Of a stretch of 41,475 nucleotides of DNA, positions 1 through 10,198 are shown in pieces. The DNA is from Mycoplasma anseris ATCC 49234 (lineage in GTDB: Bacteria > Bacillota_I > Bacilli_A > Mycoplasmatales > Metamycoplasmataceae). The position numbers and the translations under genes are program-made. The notes beneath the pieces were generated by a model that was not told the DNA's origin, searched no databases, and worked only from the letters and a program-made list of their open reading frames with translations. The stretch is from NCBI RefSeq assembly GCF_000702805.1, contig NZ_JNJX01000009.1, positions 1-41,475 on the forward strand, read 5' to 3'. Each line of letters opens with the position of its first letter. The stretch's first letter is position 1.

Positions 1-1
1 A

Positions 2-700
2 AACGAAGAAAGAGTTGCTAAAGAGGAAGTTATTACTTATTTAGAAAAAGAAAACTTAGTTGATAAACCAGTTTCTAAAGTTAAAGAAGAAGAAAAATTA
101 GAAGAAGCTTGTTGTTTAGAAAAATCATCAGCTTGTTGCGAAGAAAAATCAGAATCTTGTTGTTTAGACAAATCAGAATCTTGTTGTGAAGAAAAATCAG
201 AAGCTTGTTGTTTAGAAAAATCAGAATCTTGTTGTGAAGAAAAATCAGAAGCTTGTTGTTTAGAAAAATCATCAGCTTGTTGCGAAGAAAAATCAGAAGC
301 TTGTTGTTTAGACAAATGTTCAAAAGACAAATCTTCATGCTGCTGTGGTTTGAACTTAAACTCACAATTAGTAAAATTCCATATTGAAAACATTGAGGAA
401 AAAACTGCTTACCAAATTGGTGCTAAAGACATCGAAGCAGAATTAGAAGGACACGAAGTTGAAATTATCAAAGTTGTTCCAAACAACAGAGCTTTAGATG
501 TTCAATACGTAGTAAGAAAAGGTCAAGAACAATCAGCTATTGCTGTTCAAACCTTACATGGATTTAAAAATGAATATGAAACAACCGTTGTAACTAACGA
601 CAAAGTTTCAAATGGTTTTTGAGCACTTATTGTTATTTTAATTCTTCTAATTATTACTAATGTTGTGTTAATCACTTTAAGAGCAACCAGCATTATCTAA
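2..700 (+). CDS. Cys-Cys repeat, C-terminally membrane-anchored protein (5' partial)
   Basis: Open from the window edge to TAA at 698-700, so the N-terminus is missing; 232 residues are visible. A charged stretch leads into nine octads of the pattern [ES]-[AS]-C-C-[LE]-[ED]-K-[SC] (nt 104-319), then a CCC triplet. About 22 Cys fall within some 80 residues, which is striking because mycoplasma proteins are usually poor in Cys. A globular-looking segment of about 80 residues follows, then one hydrophobic helix (WALIVILILLIITNVVLI) and a short tail, suggesting a C-terminal anchor. One TGA (620-622) reads as Trp at the start of the helix. I do not recognise the family. Paired cysteines could bind metal or act in thiol chemistry, but that is inference. 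Confidence 0.8.
104..319 (+). repeat. 24-bp in-frame tandem repeat encoding CC octads
   Basis: Nine consecutive 24-nt units encode Cys-Cys octads. Two unit types (CCLEKS/CCLDKS and CCEEKS) mostly alternate, giving a 48-nt higher-order period. Because the unit is a multiple of three, gain or loss of units would change protein length without a frameshift. Confidence 0.93.
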
Positions 701-707
701 TAAAAAA

Positions 708-744
708 TCAAAGGTTAGTCTTTTGACTAACTTTTTCTTTTTTT
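708..744 (+). terminator. Intrinsic terminator of the Cys-repeat gene
   Basis: The stem AAAGGTTAGTC / GACTAACTTT has a short loop and is followed by a T-rich tract. It lies just after the stop codon. Confidence 0.85.
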
Positions 745-756
745 AAGAATTAATAA

Positions 757-762
757 TATAAT
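757..762 (+). promoter_or_regulatory. -10 box (TATAAT) of rarA; probable leaderless mRNA
   Basis: A consensus TATAAT ends only 10 nt before the rarA ATG at 773, and no Shine-Dalgarno sequence lies between. A transcript starting at the usual distance would have a leader of about 3-5 nt. Confidence 0.6.
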
Positions 763-772
763 TATTAAAGTT

Positions 773-1996
773 ATGGCAAAAAATTTAGCAGCTGAAACTA
801 GACCAGTTTTATTAAAAGATTTTTTAGGTGATGAAAATTTAAAAAAATTATTCCAATTTATTATTGAGAATAATGATTTTCGTTCATTTATTTTTTATGG
901 AAAACCAGGCACTGGTAAAACCACTATTTCTTATATTTTGGCCAATCAATTAAATGTTTCTTTTGATTATTTTAATGCTGCCATTGATAAAAAAGAGGAT
1001 TTAATTAAAAAAATTGAATTAAATAAAATTTTAATCATTGATGAAATTCATCGTTTAAATAAAGATAAGCAAGATATTTTATTACCATATTTAGAAAATG
1101 ATTTAATCACAATTTATGCTACTACAACCGAAAATCCTTATTTTAAATTAAATCCTGCTTTACGCTCAAGGTGCCATATTATTGAAATTCAACAACCAAG
1201 TCCTGAAATTATTGTTCAAAGGTTAAAACAAATTAATCAAGAATGCAATCATAATCTTAATTTAACCAATGAAATTTATGAGTTTATTGCTTTGCAATCT
1301 GGTGGAGATTTTCGAAATGCAATTAATAAATATGAATTAATATATTTTTTATTTAAAAATAAAGATTACGTTGAACTTGATGGAGTAAAAAAAATTATTC
1401 CACAAATTAATTTTAGTTCTGATAAAAATCAAGATGCACATTATGATTATTTAAGTGCTTTTCATAAATCTTTAAGAGGAAGCGATCCTGATGCTGCCTT
1501 GTATTATGGATTGCTAATTTTAAAAACAGGAGATTATGATGGCCTTTTTAGAAGAATGCTTTGTGCTTCTTATGAAGATGTCGGCTTAGCTAATCCTAAA
1601 TTAGGCAATGAGGTTTTAAATGCAATTAACGCTTTTGAAAGATTAGGTTTGCCAGAAGGAAGATTACCAATTGGCTTTGCTATTTTAAACATTGCTTTAA
1701 GTCCTAAATCAAATTCAGTTTATACTAGTATAAATAAAGTCGAAAAATATTTAAATGAAGGTCATATTTATGAAATTCCTAATCATTTAAAGGATGCTCA
1801 TTATCAATCGGCTTCAAAATTAAAAAGAGGAATTGATTATAAATACCCTCATGATTTTTCTAAACACTATGTAAAACAAAATTATTTACCTAAACAATTA
1901 TTAGCCCAAAAGTTTTATTTGAAAAATAAAATCGGATGAGAAGAAAAAATCAATAAATATTGAAATGATATTAAAGGAGAAAAAGATGAAATTTAA
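773..1996 (+). CDS. rarA: Replication-associated recombination protein RarA (MgsA), AAA+ ATPase
   Basis: 407 residues, the first gene of a run with pheS and pheT. The family acts at stalled replication forks with SSB and the replisome. Walker A is GKPGTGKTT (about residues 43-51), Walker B is IIDEIHR, sensor 1 is ATTTENP and the arginine-finger region is RSRCH. The clamp-loader-related C-terminal part contains RRMLCASYEDVGLANP, a hallmark of the MgsA/RarA/WRNIP1 family. The last 19 residues lie beyond a TGA at 1937, read as Trp. The ATG at 773 directly follows a -10 box without a Shine-Dalgarno sequence. The 3' end overlaps the pheS start by 11 bp. Confidence 0.95.
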
Positions 1997-2933
1997 TTTA
2001 GATGAAATTAACTCAATTGAAGATTTGAAATTAATTAAAAATAAATTTAATAACTCTGTTGAATTAAAAACATTAATGGAAAATTTAAAAACTGCCCCAA
2101 AAGAGGAAAAAGCATTAATTGGAAAACAAATCCAAGAATTAAAACAAGCAGCTGAATTATTTTTTGAACAAGCAAAACAAAAAATCACTAATTTAGAAAT
2201 TGAAAAAACTTTAGCAAATGAGTATGTAGATTTTGCTGAACCAATTAATTTTGAAGGTACAATTCACCCAATTAATATCATTTGTCAAAGATTTAGAGAA
2301 TGATTAATTGCAAATGGTTATTTTGAAACACAATATTCAGAAATTGAAAACGACGAATACAATTTTGAAAGACTAAATATTCCTAAAGAACATCCAGCAA
2401 GAGATATGCAAGATTCTTTATATATTGAACCAAATAAATTACTAAGAACCCATAATACCGGAATTACTGCTAGAGCTTTAGAAACATACCAAAATCAAGC
2501 TTTTTCACAATTTGCTTTAGGGAAAGTATATCGAAATGATGAAGAAGACGCTACTCATACTCACCAATTTACTCAACTTGATTTAGTTAGCGTAGGAAAT
2601 CATTCTTTTGGAACCTTAATTTATACATTAGAAGAAATGCTTTCTTATGTTTTAGAAGAAAAAATAAAAGTTAGATTAAGACCATCTTATTTCCCATTTA
2701 CTGAACCTTCTGTTGAAGTCGATGTGTTTTTTAAAAATCGTTGAGTTGAAGTTCTAGGGGCTGGAATGCTTCATGAAAATGTTTTAAAAATGGCTGGTTA
2801 TACTAATAATATGAATGGTATTGCTGCTGGAATTGGGATTGAACGTATTACAATGATTAAATATGGAATTGATGATATTCGTGAACTTTATTCAAATGAC
2901 AAACGTTTTTTAAAACAATTTAAAGAATTATAA
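1986..2933 (+). CDS. pheS: Phenylalanyl-tRNA synthetase alpha subunit
   Basis: 315 residues; charges tRNA-Phe as an (alpha-beta)2 enzyme with PheT. A short N-terminal coiled coil (about residues 1-75) precedes the class II catalytic core. Motif 2 is seen in [18 protein letters not shown]. Motif 3 is seen in [21 protein letters not shown]. Two TGA codons (2301 and 2742) encode Trp. The ATG at 1986 has an AAAGGAG Shine-Dalgarno 6 nt upstream inside the end of rarA; an in-frame ATG at 1965 is less likely. It lies 13 nt upstream of pheT. Confidence 0.96.
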
Positions 2934-2946
2934 TAAGGAGGAATAA

Positions 2947-5109
2947 ATGATTTTTTCATATAAAAGATTATTAAGTATCATTAATAAACCAATTTCAGTT
3001 GAAGAAATGGTGCAAGCTATTAATTCCATTGGTTTTGAAGTAGAAGGATATCAAAAGTTTAATGAAGTAGAAGGGATTAAATTTGGATATGTTTTAAACA
3101 CCTATAAAAACCCTAATGCTGATAAATTAACTGTTTGTGAAATTCAATTTGCTAATAACGAAAAAAGAATTATTCAAACTACCGCTACTAATGTAAGGGT
3201 TAATAAATATTTAATGGCATTTGTTCCTGGTTCTAGAAGTGGAAAGACAGTTTTTGCCCCAAGAACAATGCAAGGAATTGTTTCTGATGGAATGTTAGTA
3301 GGGTTAGGTGAAATTGGTTTTGACGAAAACATTATTCCTGATGAATTTCAAGATCAAATTTTTGTGTTTGATCAAGCCATTGATTTAAATAATGATCCAA
3401 TGGAATATTTAGAATTAAATGATTATTTAATTGATGTTAGCATTTTATCTAACCGTGCTGATGCCAATTCTTATTTAATTATGGCAAAAGAAATCGCTGC
3501 TTATTTTAATCACCAAATTCCCGCATTAAAAAATAAAAAACCAACTTTTGAATCAGATTTAAAAGTTGCTGATTTAATTCAAACCCATCATTTTACTTTA
3601 ACTGAAACTAAGGATACCAATTTTAATTTAGAAATTCAAGATCAATTATTTCTATGAAAACACAAGATCAAAACTTTTAACAATTTAATTGATTTAACCA
3701 ATTTAGTATTGCTTTATAGCGGTGTTCCTTGTCACGTTTATAATGGTGACGATTTAACTTCTAAAACATTTTCAACTGGTTTATCAAACCAAGAAATTAG
3801 CATTTTAGGTAATAAAAATGTTCAATTAGAAAACAATTTAGTTGTTAAAAACGGTAAAGATATTGTTTCATTAGCAGCAACTATTGGTTTAGAAACTAAA
3901 ATGTTTAAAACTCCAGCAACTAAAGCTGTTTTAGAATTAGCTTCATTTAATTTAAAAGAAGTAAGAAGAAGCGCTAAACAAATTAAATTAGAAACTTTAT
4001 CTTCCAACCGTGCTTCTAAAGAAATTAACGGTGGCGAAATTTTATTGGCTTATTCATTTATTGCTTCACAATTAAATGATTTTTCAAATTTAGTCAATCC
4101 TCCTAAAATTAAAAGAACATCAATTATTTTGGATAAAAAATATCTTAATAAATATGCTGGTTTTAATATTACTAGAACCAAAAAATATCAAGAAACTTTA
4201 TCAAAACTAAGTAATTTAGGTTTCGAATTTAAAAATGATTTAGTTTATTTCCCTAATTACAGATATGATCTTCATACCATGCAAGATTTTGTTGAAGAAG
4301 TATTTAGATTTTATGGATATGATAATTTTCCTTCAAAACAACCAACTTTAATTCGTTTGTTAATGAGGCAAAACAAAGAATGAGATTATTTAAAATTATT
4401 TAAAGATAAAGGTTATCAAAACATAAGAACTTTTACTTTAATAAACCCTGAAAACAATATTTTTAATCCATTTGGCTTTGATACTAAAATCAATACCCCT
4501 TTATCAAAAAATTTAGAACATTCACAAATTAGAAATTCAATGATTTTTTCATTAAATGATATTTTAATAAGAAATCAAAAACAAGGAATGAATAAAGCAA
4601 GTTTCTTTGAAATCGGTATGATTAATGAAGAAATGAATGTTTTAGGAATTGTATCAAACGAAAAGACATTCAATGAAATTAAAACTGATATTACTTCTTT
4701 AACCAATAAATCCTTAGTCTTTAAAAAATCAAGTAGCAACATTTTTCATCCTAATGTTAACTGCGAAATTTATTTAGAAGACCAAATGATTGGTTATATT
4801 GCCAAGATCCATCCTTCATATTTAAAAGATAAAAGTATTTATGCTGAAATTTTATTAAATAAGATTAATGATCATAATTTACAATATAAACCTTATCAAC
4901 ATGCTCCTTTAAAATCAAGAGACATTACTATTAATTTAAAACCAAATGAATCAATTGATGCAACTATCAATAAACTTGCCCAAATTAAAGGAATTCATAA
5001 AGTTTCATTATTAGGAGTATTTATTAAAGAAGATCAAACAAGAAATGTAACTTTATCAATTTTATTAGAAGAATGAGCAACCAAATGGTTTGATAAGGAT
5101 TTTAATTAG
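2947..5109 (+). CDS. pheT: Phenylalanyl-tRNA synthetase beta subunit
   Basis: 720 residues, shorter than the roughly 790-800 of typical bacterial PheT. An N-terminal tRNA-binding OB domain (about residues 38-150, ending in ...GLGEIGFDE) is followed by the B3/B4 editing region, the B5 region (SIILDKKYLN onward) and the catalytic-like beta core. The C-terminal anticodon-binding FDX-ACB domain starts at SRDITINLK. It stops soon after TLSILLEE, so the last helix and the usual terminal LR are missing. TGA codons at 3655, 4381 and 5074 read as Trp. A strong AAGGAGG Shine-Dalgarno sets the start. Editing-site changes in PheT of some mycoplasmas are known from the literature; I did not test individual editing residues here. 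Confidence 0.95.
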
Positions 5110-5137
5110 CAAAAACCATAGCTGTTTTTGCTTTTTT
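5108..5137 (+). terminator. Intrinsic terminator after pheT
   Basis: The stem AGCAAAAAC / GTTTTTGCT with loop CATAGCT is followed by a T run. It starts inside the pheT stop codon. Confidence 0.85.
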
Positions 5138-5200
5138 CCTATTTTTTTCTTAAATCTAAAAATAATTAAGCTTAGATTTATAAAATAGAAGTGGAGGAAT

Positions 5201-6205
5201 ATGAAAAAAGACGAAGCAGAAATTTTAAAAAATAATGCATTATTAGAAGCAACACTTAAAGAAATTGAAAAGAAATTTGGTCATGAATCTATTATGATTC
5301 TAGGTACAAAACCAGATATTCAACCAGAAACATTTAGTTCAGGTTCCTTGGCAATTGACCGAGCTTTAGGGATTAAAGGATGACCAAAAGGTAGAATTAT
5401 TGAAATATATGGACCTGAAAGCAGTGGAAAAACCACCATCGCCTTACATGCCATTGCCGAAATTCAAAAAGCTGGTGGGATTGCTGCCTTTATTGATGCT
5501 GAACATTCAATAGACCCAATTTATGCAATGAATTTAGGTGTTGATATTAATAACTTAATTCTTTCACAACCAGATTCTGGCGAACAAGCCTTAGAAATTG
5601 TTGATAGCTTAGCCAAAACTGGTGCAATTGATTTAATTGTGGTTGATTCAGTGGCTGCATTAGTACCTGAAGCTGAATTAAATGGCGAAATGCGTGATCA
5701 AGTTATTGGGCTTCAAGCAAGATTAATGTCCAAAGCTTTAAGAAAGATTACTGGCTCATTATCAAAAACAAAAACTAGTGTTTTATTTATTAACCAAATA
5801 AGAGAAAAAATTGGTGTAATGTTTGGCAATCCAGAAACCACCCCTGGAGGTAAGGCATTAAAATTCTATTCAACAATCAGAATGGAAGTAAGAAAACTAC
5901 AAAACTTAACTAATAATGGTGATATTTTAGGTAATCAAGTTAAATGCAAAATTGTTAAAAATAAATTAGCTGCACCTTATAAAAATGCTCAAATTGAAAT
6001 CATTTTTTCAAAAGGAATTAACCATTATTCAGAAATTATTGATTTAGCCGAGGAATACCAAATTCTAATTAAAAAAGGATCTTGATATAGTTTTGAAGGA
6101 GAAAACATTGCCCAAGGTAAAACCAATTTACAATTAGTTTTAGAAACCAATAAAGAATTACTTCAAAAAATAAAATCCTTAGTATTAGAAAAAATTGGGT
6201 TTTAA
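5201..6205 (+). CDS. recA: Recombinase RecA
   Basis: 334 residues; an ATP-dependent strand-exchange protein of homologous recombination. Walker A is GPESSGKTT (about residues 71-79). The LIVVDS Walker B, the [23 protein letters not shown] segment around loop L2 and the KALKFY core are all present. TGA codons at 5381 and 6083 read as Trp. The start has a GGAGGAAT Shine-Dalgarno directly upstream. It is a single-gene unit with its own terminator. Confidence 0.97.
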
Positions 6206-6214
6206 GGAATTTAA

Positions 6215-6254
6215 AAAAACAGTTTTTAGATTTTTGTCTCTAAAAACTGTTTTT
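6215..6254. terminator. Bidirectional terminator between recA and the convergent membrane-protein gene
   Basis: A 16-bp inverted repeat (AAAAACAGTTTTTAGA / TCTAAAAACTGTTTTT) is T-rich on both strands. The TAG stop of the minus-strand gene (6240-6242) lies inside the right arm. Confidence 0.88.
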
Positions 6255-6713
6255 ATTTCATTCGTGCTTAGCTTTTTTAAGTTCTTTTATTATTGATTTA
6301 AATAACCAAGTATAAACACCAATAAATCCACCAATAAAGCCAATATTAAATATAAAATAAATGATGACAATTCCAACTATTTTGTATTGAATGAACCCAA
6401 TAAAAATTAAACTATAAATTATTCCGCCTAAAGAAAGCCCAAAAATAATAGAGGTAGTAATTAAAATAGCTATTTTTGGTATTTTTTCAATCTTAAATAA
6501 AGCTCAAAAAATAATGCAATTTAATGGAATTATTATTATATACCCCATATAATCAGCGAAGAAATAAAACCCACTATATCGAAATGAAATTCCATTTACT
6601 ACTCCAATTGATTTATAATGAAAATATTCAAAATATAATGGACATATTATTAATAAAAGGATTGCTAAAGCTATATGGAAGAATATCAAACATCCATTTC
6701 TAATCTTCTTCAT
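6240..6713 (-). CDS. Small four-helix integral membrane protein, unknown function
   Basis: About 157 residues from the ATG at 6713; a GTG at 6725 would add four. Four hydrophobic segments are visible: LIFFHIALAILLLIICPL, FFADYMGYIIIIPLNCII, IAILITTSIIFGLSLGGII and VGIVIIYFIFNIGFIGGFI. TGA codons (6501 region and near the end) read as Trp, so the protein runs to a TAG inside the shared terminator. Its start overlaps the end of the upstream peptidase gene, suggesting translational coupling and a joint role. The function cannot be named from sequence. Confidence 0.75.
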
Positions 6714-8040
6714 TATAGGTTTCACTTTCTATTAAAGTAGTAATAACTGGACCATAGTAATATCTGTCTTTGTAGAAAAAATTCTCTTTTAATTTCCTAT
6801 AGCTACCTACTGATTTTAATGTGAAATAATATGAACCATATGCTTTTGTTCAGTAAGAATATAAAATAATATTTGTCTCTCCTCCAAAGCAACACGTTCC
6901 TAAGAACATGTCAGAATTATCATCATATCCATACATTAAATATGCATGATCAAATCATTTTTCATTCAGAAAAGGAGCAACACCTAAAATAACTGGATAT
7001 CCATTTCTAACATTTTTTCAAGCTTGGTAATATCCTGCATATTTTCCTTCTAATTTTCAATTTAAATTATTCTTTCCAATTATTGATTCAACTGACGTTC
7101 AATAATGTTTGGTGTTTTTTAAATTAATATGTCTTTCATTTGATTCATATAATTTATAAGGTAATAATTTTTGTCATGCTTCTTTATTTGCGTCTATAAT
7201 GTGTTTAAAAACAGGAGATGAATGTTCTAATTTTCTTGATCAATTTATTTGAATGTATTTATCAAAATCATCTTCTGAAAATATTGAAGCATCAATAAAT
7301 AAATGATTATAAAGTAGTAATTGAGATAATGCTACGTATTCGCAAAGTCCATTTTTACTATTAGGATCTTCATATTCAAAATCTATATAACCAGTTTCCA
7401 TATCACTATTTCTTGTTGCAAATCATCAAGCATGTGGTACAACGTGAGATACATTAAACTTATTCTTGCCATAATAAGACAATTTTGGATAATCTAAATT
7501 TGTTCCATATTTTCTTCGATCCATATTCATTGTTGATATTTCCATTTTTCTTTTGTTTCTTTGATTTTTAATAAATTCAACATCATTTGAAATTTCTAAT
7601 GGTAAAATATTTTTCTCAATTTCTTCTTTTGAAAATATTTGATTAGATAATAATGATTCAAATTTGCCATTATTTCTTTCTATTAGCAAACCAAAATTAT
7701 TAGCATAAATTACATTTTCATTTAAAAATCTTTCATCGTTTGTTGTTATTACTTGTATTGTTACAGTTGTATTTATATCAATTATTGAAACGGCTTTATT
7801 AGTAATAACAAAAAAATATTTTTCATTTAAAAAACCATTTATAATTTTATGTCCTATATACTTGATATTTAATCCAATAATTCTTTTTATTCTTGCGATT
7901 TCAGAATTGATTAAAAAATGTTGTTCTTCTTTATCTAATAATCCCTTATCATTTTTTTCTTTGTAACTTATATGCATTGACATCATTGACAAAGATAGTA
8001 ATGGTATTAATGATAAATTTAAAATTAATTTCTTATTCAT
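6700..8040 (-). CDS. Putative exported papain-like (C39-like) cysteine peptidase
   Basis: 446 residues after reading about a dozen TGA codons as Trp. The start at 8040 has an AGGGGG Shine-Dalgarno; an in-frame ATG at 8058 is less likely. The N-terminus (MNKKLILNLSLIPLLSLSMMS) looks like a signal peptide without a lipobox Cys. The C-terminal half carries NGLCEYVALSQLL with candidate nucleophile Cys233. His365 follows in WFDHAYLMYGYDDN, after a YPVILGV strand, in the order and context of a papain-fold peptidase. Similar mycoplasma proteins are annotated as putative cysteine peptidases. Substrate unknown. It probably acts outside the membrane and is co-expressed with the overlapping membrane protein. 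Confidence 0.65.
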
Positions 8041-8120
8041 AGCCCCCTTTTTTACCATCCTACTATTTAATTTTACTAAAATTTATATTAGTTTAAATAT
8101 AAGAAAACGATTATTGAGGT

Positions 8121-8126
8121 TATAAT
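8121..8126 (+). promoter_or_regulatory. -10 box (TATAAT) of the ymdB-like gene; probable leaderless mRNA
   Basis: TATAAT ends 8 nt before the ATG at 8135, so the expected start site almost coincides with the start codon. No Shine-Dalgarno is seen. Confidence 0.6.
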
Positions 8127-8134
8127 TATTAGTT

Positions 8135-8938
8135 ATGAATAATGAAAAAATTAATATTTTATTTCTTGGAGACATCTTTGGTTCGCCAGGAATAAGAATG
8201 GTAGAAAAAGAATTACCTAAATTAAAAACTAAATATAATATTGACTTTGTAATTGCTCAAGCTGAAAACGTTTCAGGTAGAAAAGGTTTTGAACCAAAAG
8301 ATTATAAAAGATTAAAAAGAGCAGGAGTTAACGCTTTTACTTTAGGAAATCATGTTTGAGCTAAATCTAAAATCAATGAAATTATTGAGGAAGTAGATTT
8401 AATAAGACCAGCGAATATTGATAATAAATATCCAGGTTCAGGAATTAGAATTTTTGAAGTTAAAAATCAAAAAATTGCCGTTTTATCATTCATGGGCATC
8501 ACTTTTAACCCTTTATTAAGCCCTTGAGAAGAAGAACAAGCTAATGATTTTTTTGATAAATTTGATGAATTATACAATCAATTTGAAGCTGATTATTGAA
8601 TCATTGATTTTCATGCAGAAACAACATCAGAAAAAGCAATTTTTTCATTATATGTGGATGGTAAAGCATCAGCTTTATTTGGCACTCATACCCATGTCCA
8701 AACTAATGATGCAAGAACATTGCCTAAAGGAACTTATTTTGTAACAGATGCTGGTATGTGTGGACCAAGAGATTGTGCAATTGGTTCTAATTATGAAGAG
8801 GTGTATCAAAAAATGAGATATAATGCCAAATTACCTTTTCAAGTGTCTGAAAATAAATGCCAATTGAATGGAATTGTATTTACATTAACTAAAAAAAGTG
8901 TAGAAAAACACATTGAATTAATAAATATATGAGAATAA
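8135..8938 (+). CDS. YmdB-family metallophosphodiesterase (TIGR00282 type)
   Basis: 267 residues. The metal-ligand motifs of the family appear in order: LGDIFGSPG, AENVSGRKG, LGNHVW, DFHAETTSEK and FGTHTHVQTNDA, ending with TDAGMCGP. The B. subtilis homologue YmdB is a 2',3'-cAMP phosphodiesterase affecting RNA turnover and biofilm formation; the exact substrate here is not shown. Several Trp codons are TGA. The gene is divergent from the peptidase gene and begins a plus-strand run. Confidence 0.9.
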
Positions 8939-8997
8939 TTAATCTCTATATTTATTTTTTATTTATAATATTTAAACTAAAGTTTAAGGAGCGCTCT

Positions 8998-9459
8998 ATG
9001 TATAATGAAATTGACCAAGAAAAACCAAATTCTAAACTTTCAACTGAAGATGAAAAAATTATTTTTCTATTAAAAAAATATGAGAAAAGAACGAAATTAA
9101 TTAATATTATTTATTCTTATGAATTGTTTGACCAAAAAATTGAGATAAACGAAATTTTTGAAAATCAGGATTTAAATGCTGATGAAATTTTTGCTTTAGA
9201 AAACATTTCAAAAAATTACGATAATTTTAAAAATATTATTATCAAAACCCTTTCTAATGAATGAACATATGAAAGAGTTTTACCATATGTAAGATCCGTT
9301 TTAATTTATGGTTTATTTGAATTAATGTTTAATAAACCCAAAGTTGTTATTAATGAATTAATTAATATCACAAAAATTTTTGTTCCAGGAAATCATTATA
9401 AATTTGTCAATAAAGTTTTAGATATTTTAGCTCAAGTAGTAAATAAGAAAAATGCGTAG
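8998..9459 (+). CDS. nusB: Transcription antitermination factor NusB
   Basis: 153 residues, all-helical. The C-terminal half has the family signature PKVVINELINITKIF followed by KFVNKVLDIL. The N-terminal region (KRTKLINIIYSYEL) matches the usual NusB start helix but follows an extra charged stretch of about 35 residues. NusB with NusE binds boxA in rRNA leaders, and boxA-like sequences occur in this window at 36922 and 38575. The Shine-Dalgarno is AAGGAG. The stop overlaps the tlyA start. Confidence 0.88.
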
Positions 9460-10198
9460 AACTTTATTAGAACTAATTATGGAAAAAGAAAATTTAGATG
9501 AATTTCTTGCTGAATCATGAATAAGAGAAGGTTATGTTATTGCTAATGGTGAGAAAACTTTTTTACCTTCTTTAAAATTTGAAGAAAATACTTTTAAATA
9601 CGAGATTCTTAAAAAAAACAAAAATAAATATGTTTCAAGAGCAGCTTTGAAGTTGATTGAAGCAATAAAGAAGTTTAAAATTGACATTAAGAATAAGGTT
9701 TGTTTAGATATTGGCTCTTCAACTGGTGGATTTGTCCAAGTCCTTTTAGAAAATCAAGCAAAAAAAGTTTATGCAGTGGATTGTGGGACCAATCAATTAG
9801 ATTATTCTTTAAGAACTAATCCTAAAATCAAAATCTATGAAAAAACTAATTTAAAGAATTTAACAAGATCAATGTTTGAAGAAGAAATTGATTTTGTAAG
9901 TTGCGATGTTTCATTTATAAGTTCTAAACATGTCTTTAAGGTATGTAAAGAAATTCTTAATGAAAATACTACTTTAATGTTATTAATCAAACCCCAATTT
10001 GAAGCAAGCAGTAAATATGTTGAAACAGGTGGATTTGTTAAAGAAGAACATCATCATTATATTATTAATAAAGTCATAAATTTTGCTAAAAGTTTTGAGT
10101 TTAAAAATGAATTTATTGCTAAAAGTCCTATTACCGGAGAGAAATCAAAAAATATTGAATATATTTCATTATTTAGAAAGGAAGAAATAAATGAATAA
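9452..10198 (+). CDS. tlyA: TlyA-family rRNA 2'-O-methyltransferase
   Basis: 248 residues. An N-terminal S4 RNA-binding domain (about residues 1-60) leads into the SAM-binding core: CLDIGSSTGGFVQVLL, then AVDCGTNQLDYSLR, SCDVSFIS and LIKPQFEA. TlyA homologues methylate C1409 of 16S and C1920 of 23S rRNA, or only one of them. The ATG at 9452 lies inside the nusB end (ATGCGTAG). The stop overlaps the sufS start (ATGAATAA), suggesting coupled translation. Confidence 0.92.

Noticed and set aside
104-319. CRISPR-like array
   Set aside because: Units are contiguous 24-mers without unique spacers and are coding.
37-393. Minus-strand 118-aa open frame with repeated QQ/SD units
   Set aside because: It is the complement of the Cys-octad repeat. 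The plus frame continues through the repeat into a folded domain and membrane helix, while the minus frame has no ribosome-binding site.
1901-2188. Hydrophobic minus-strand frame over pheS
   Set aside because: A shadow of the pheS coiled coil; AT-rich complements of Lys/Glu-rich genes give false Phe/Leu-rich frames.
5383-5528. Apparent frameshift or split recA (also pheT, alaS, rplT, terminase)
   Set aside because: The breaks are TGA codons at conserved Trp or tolerated positions. The frame is unbroken under genetic code 4.
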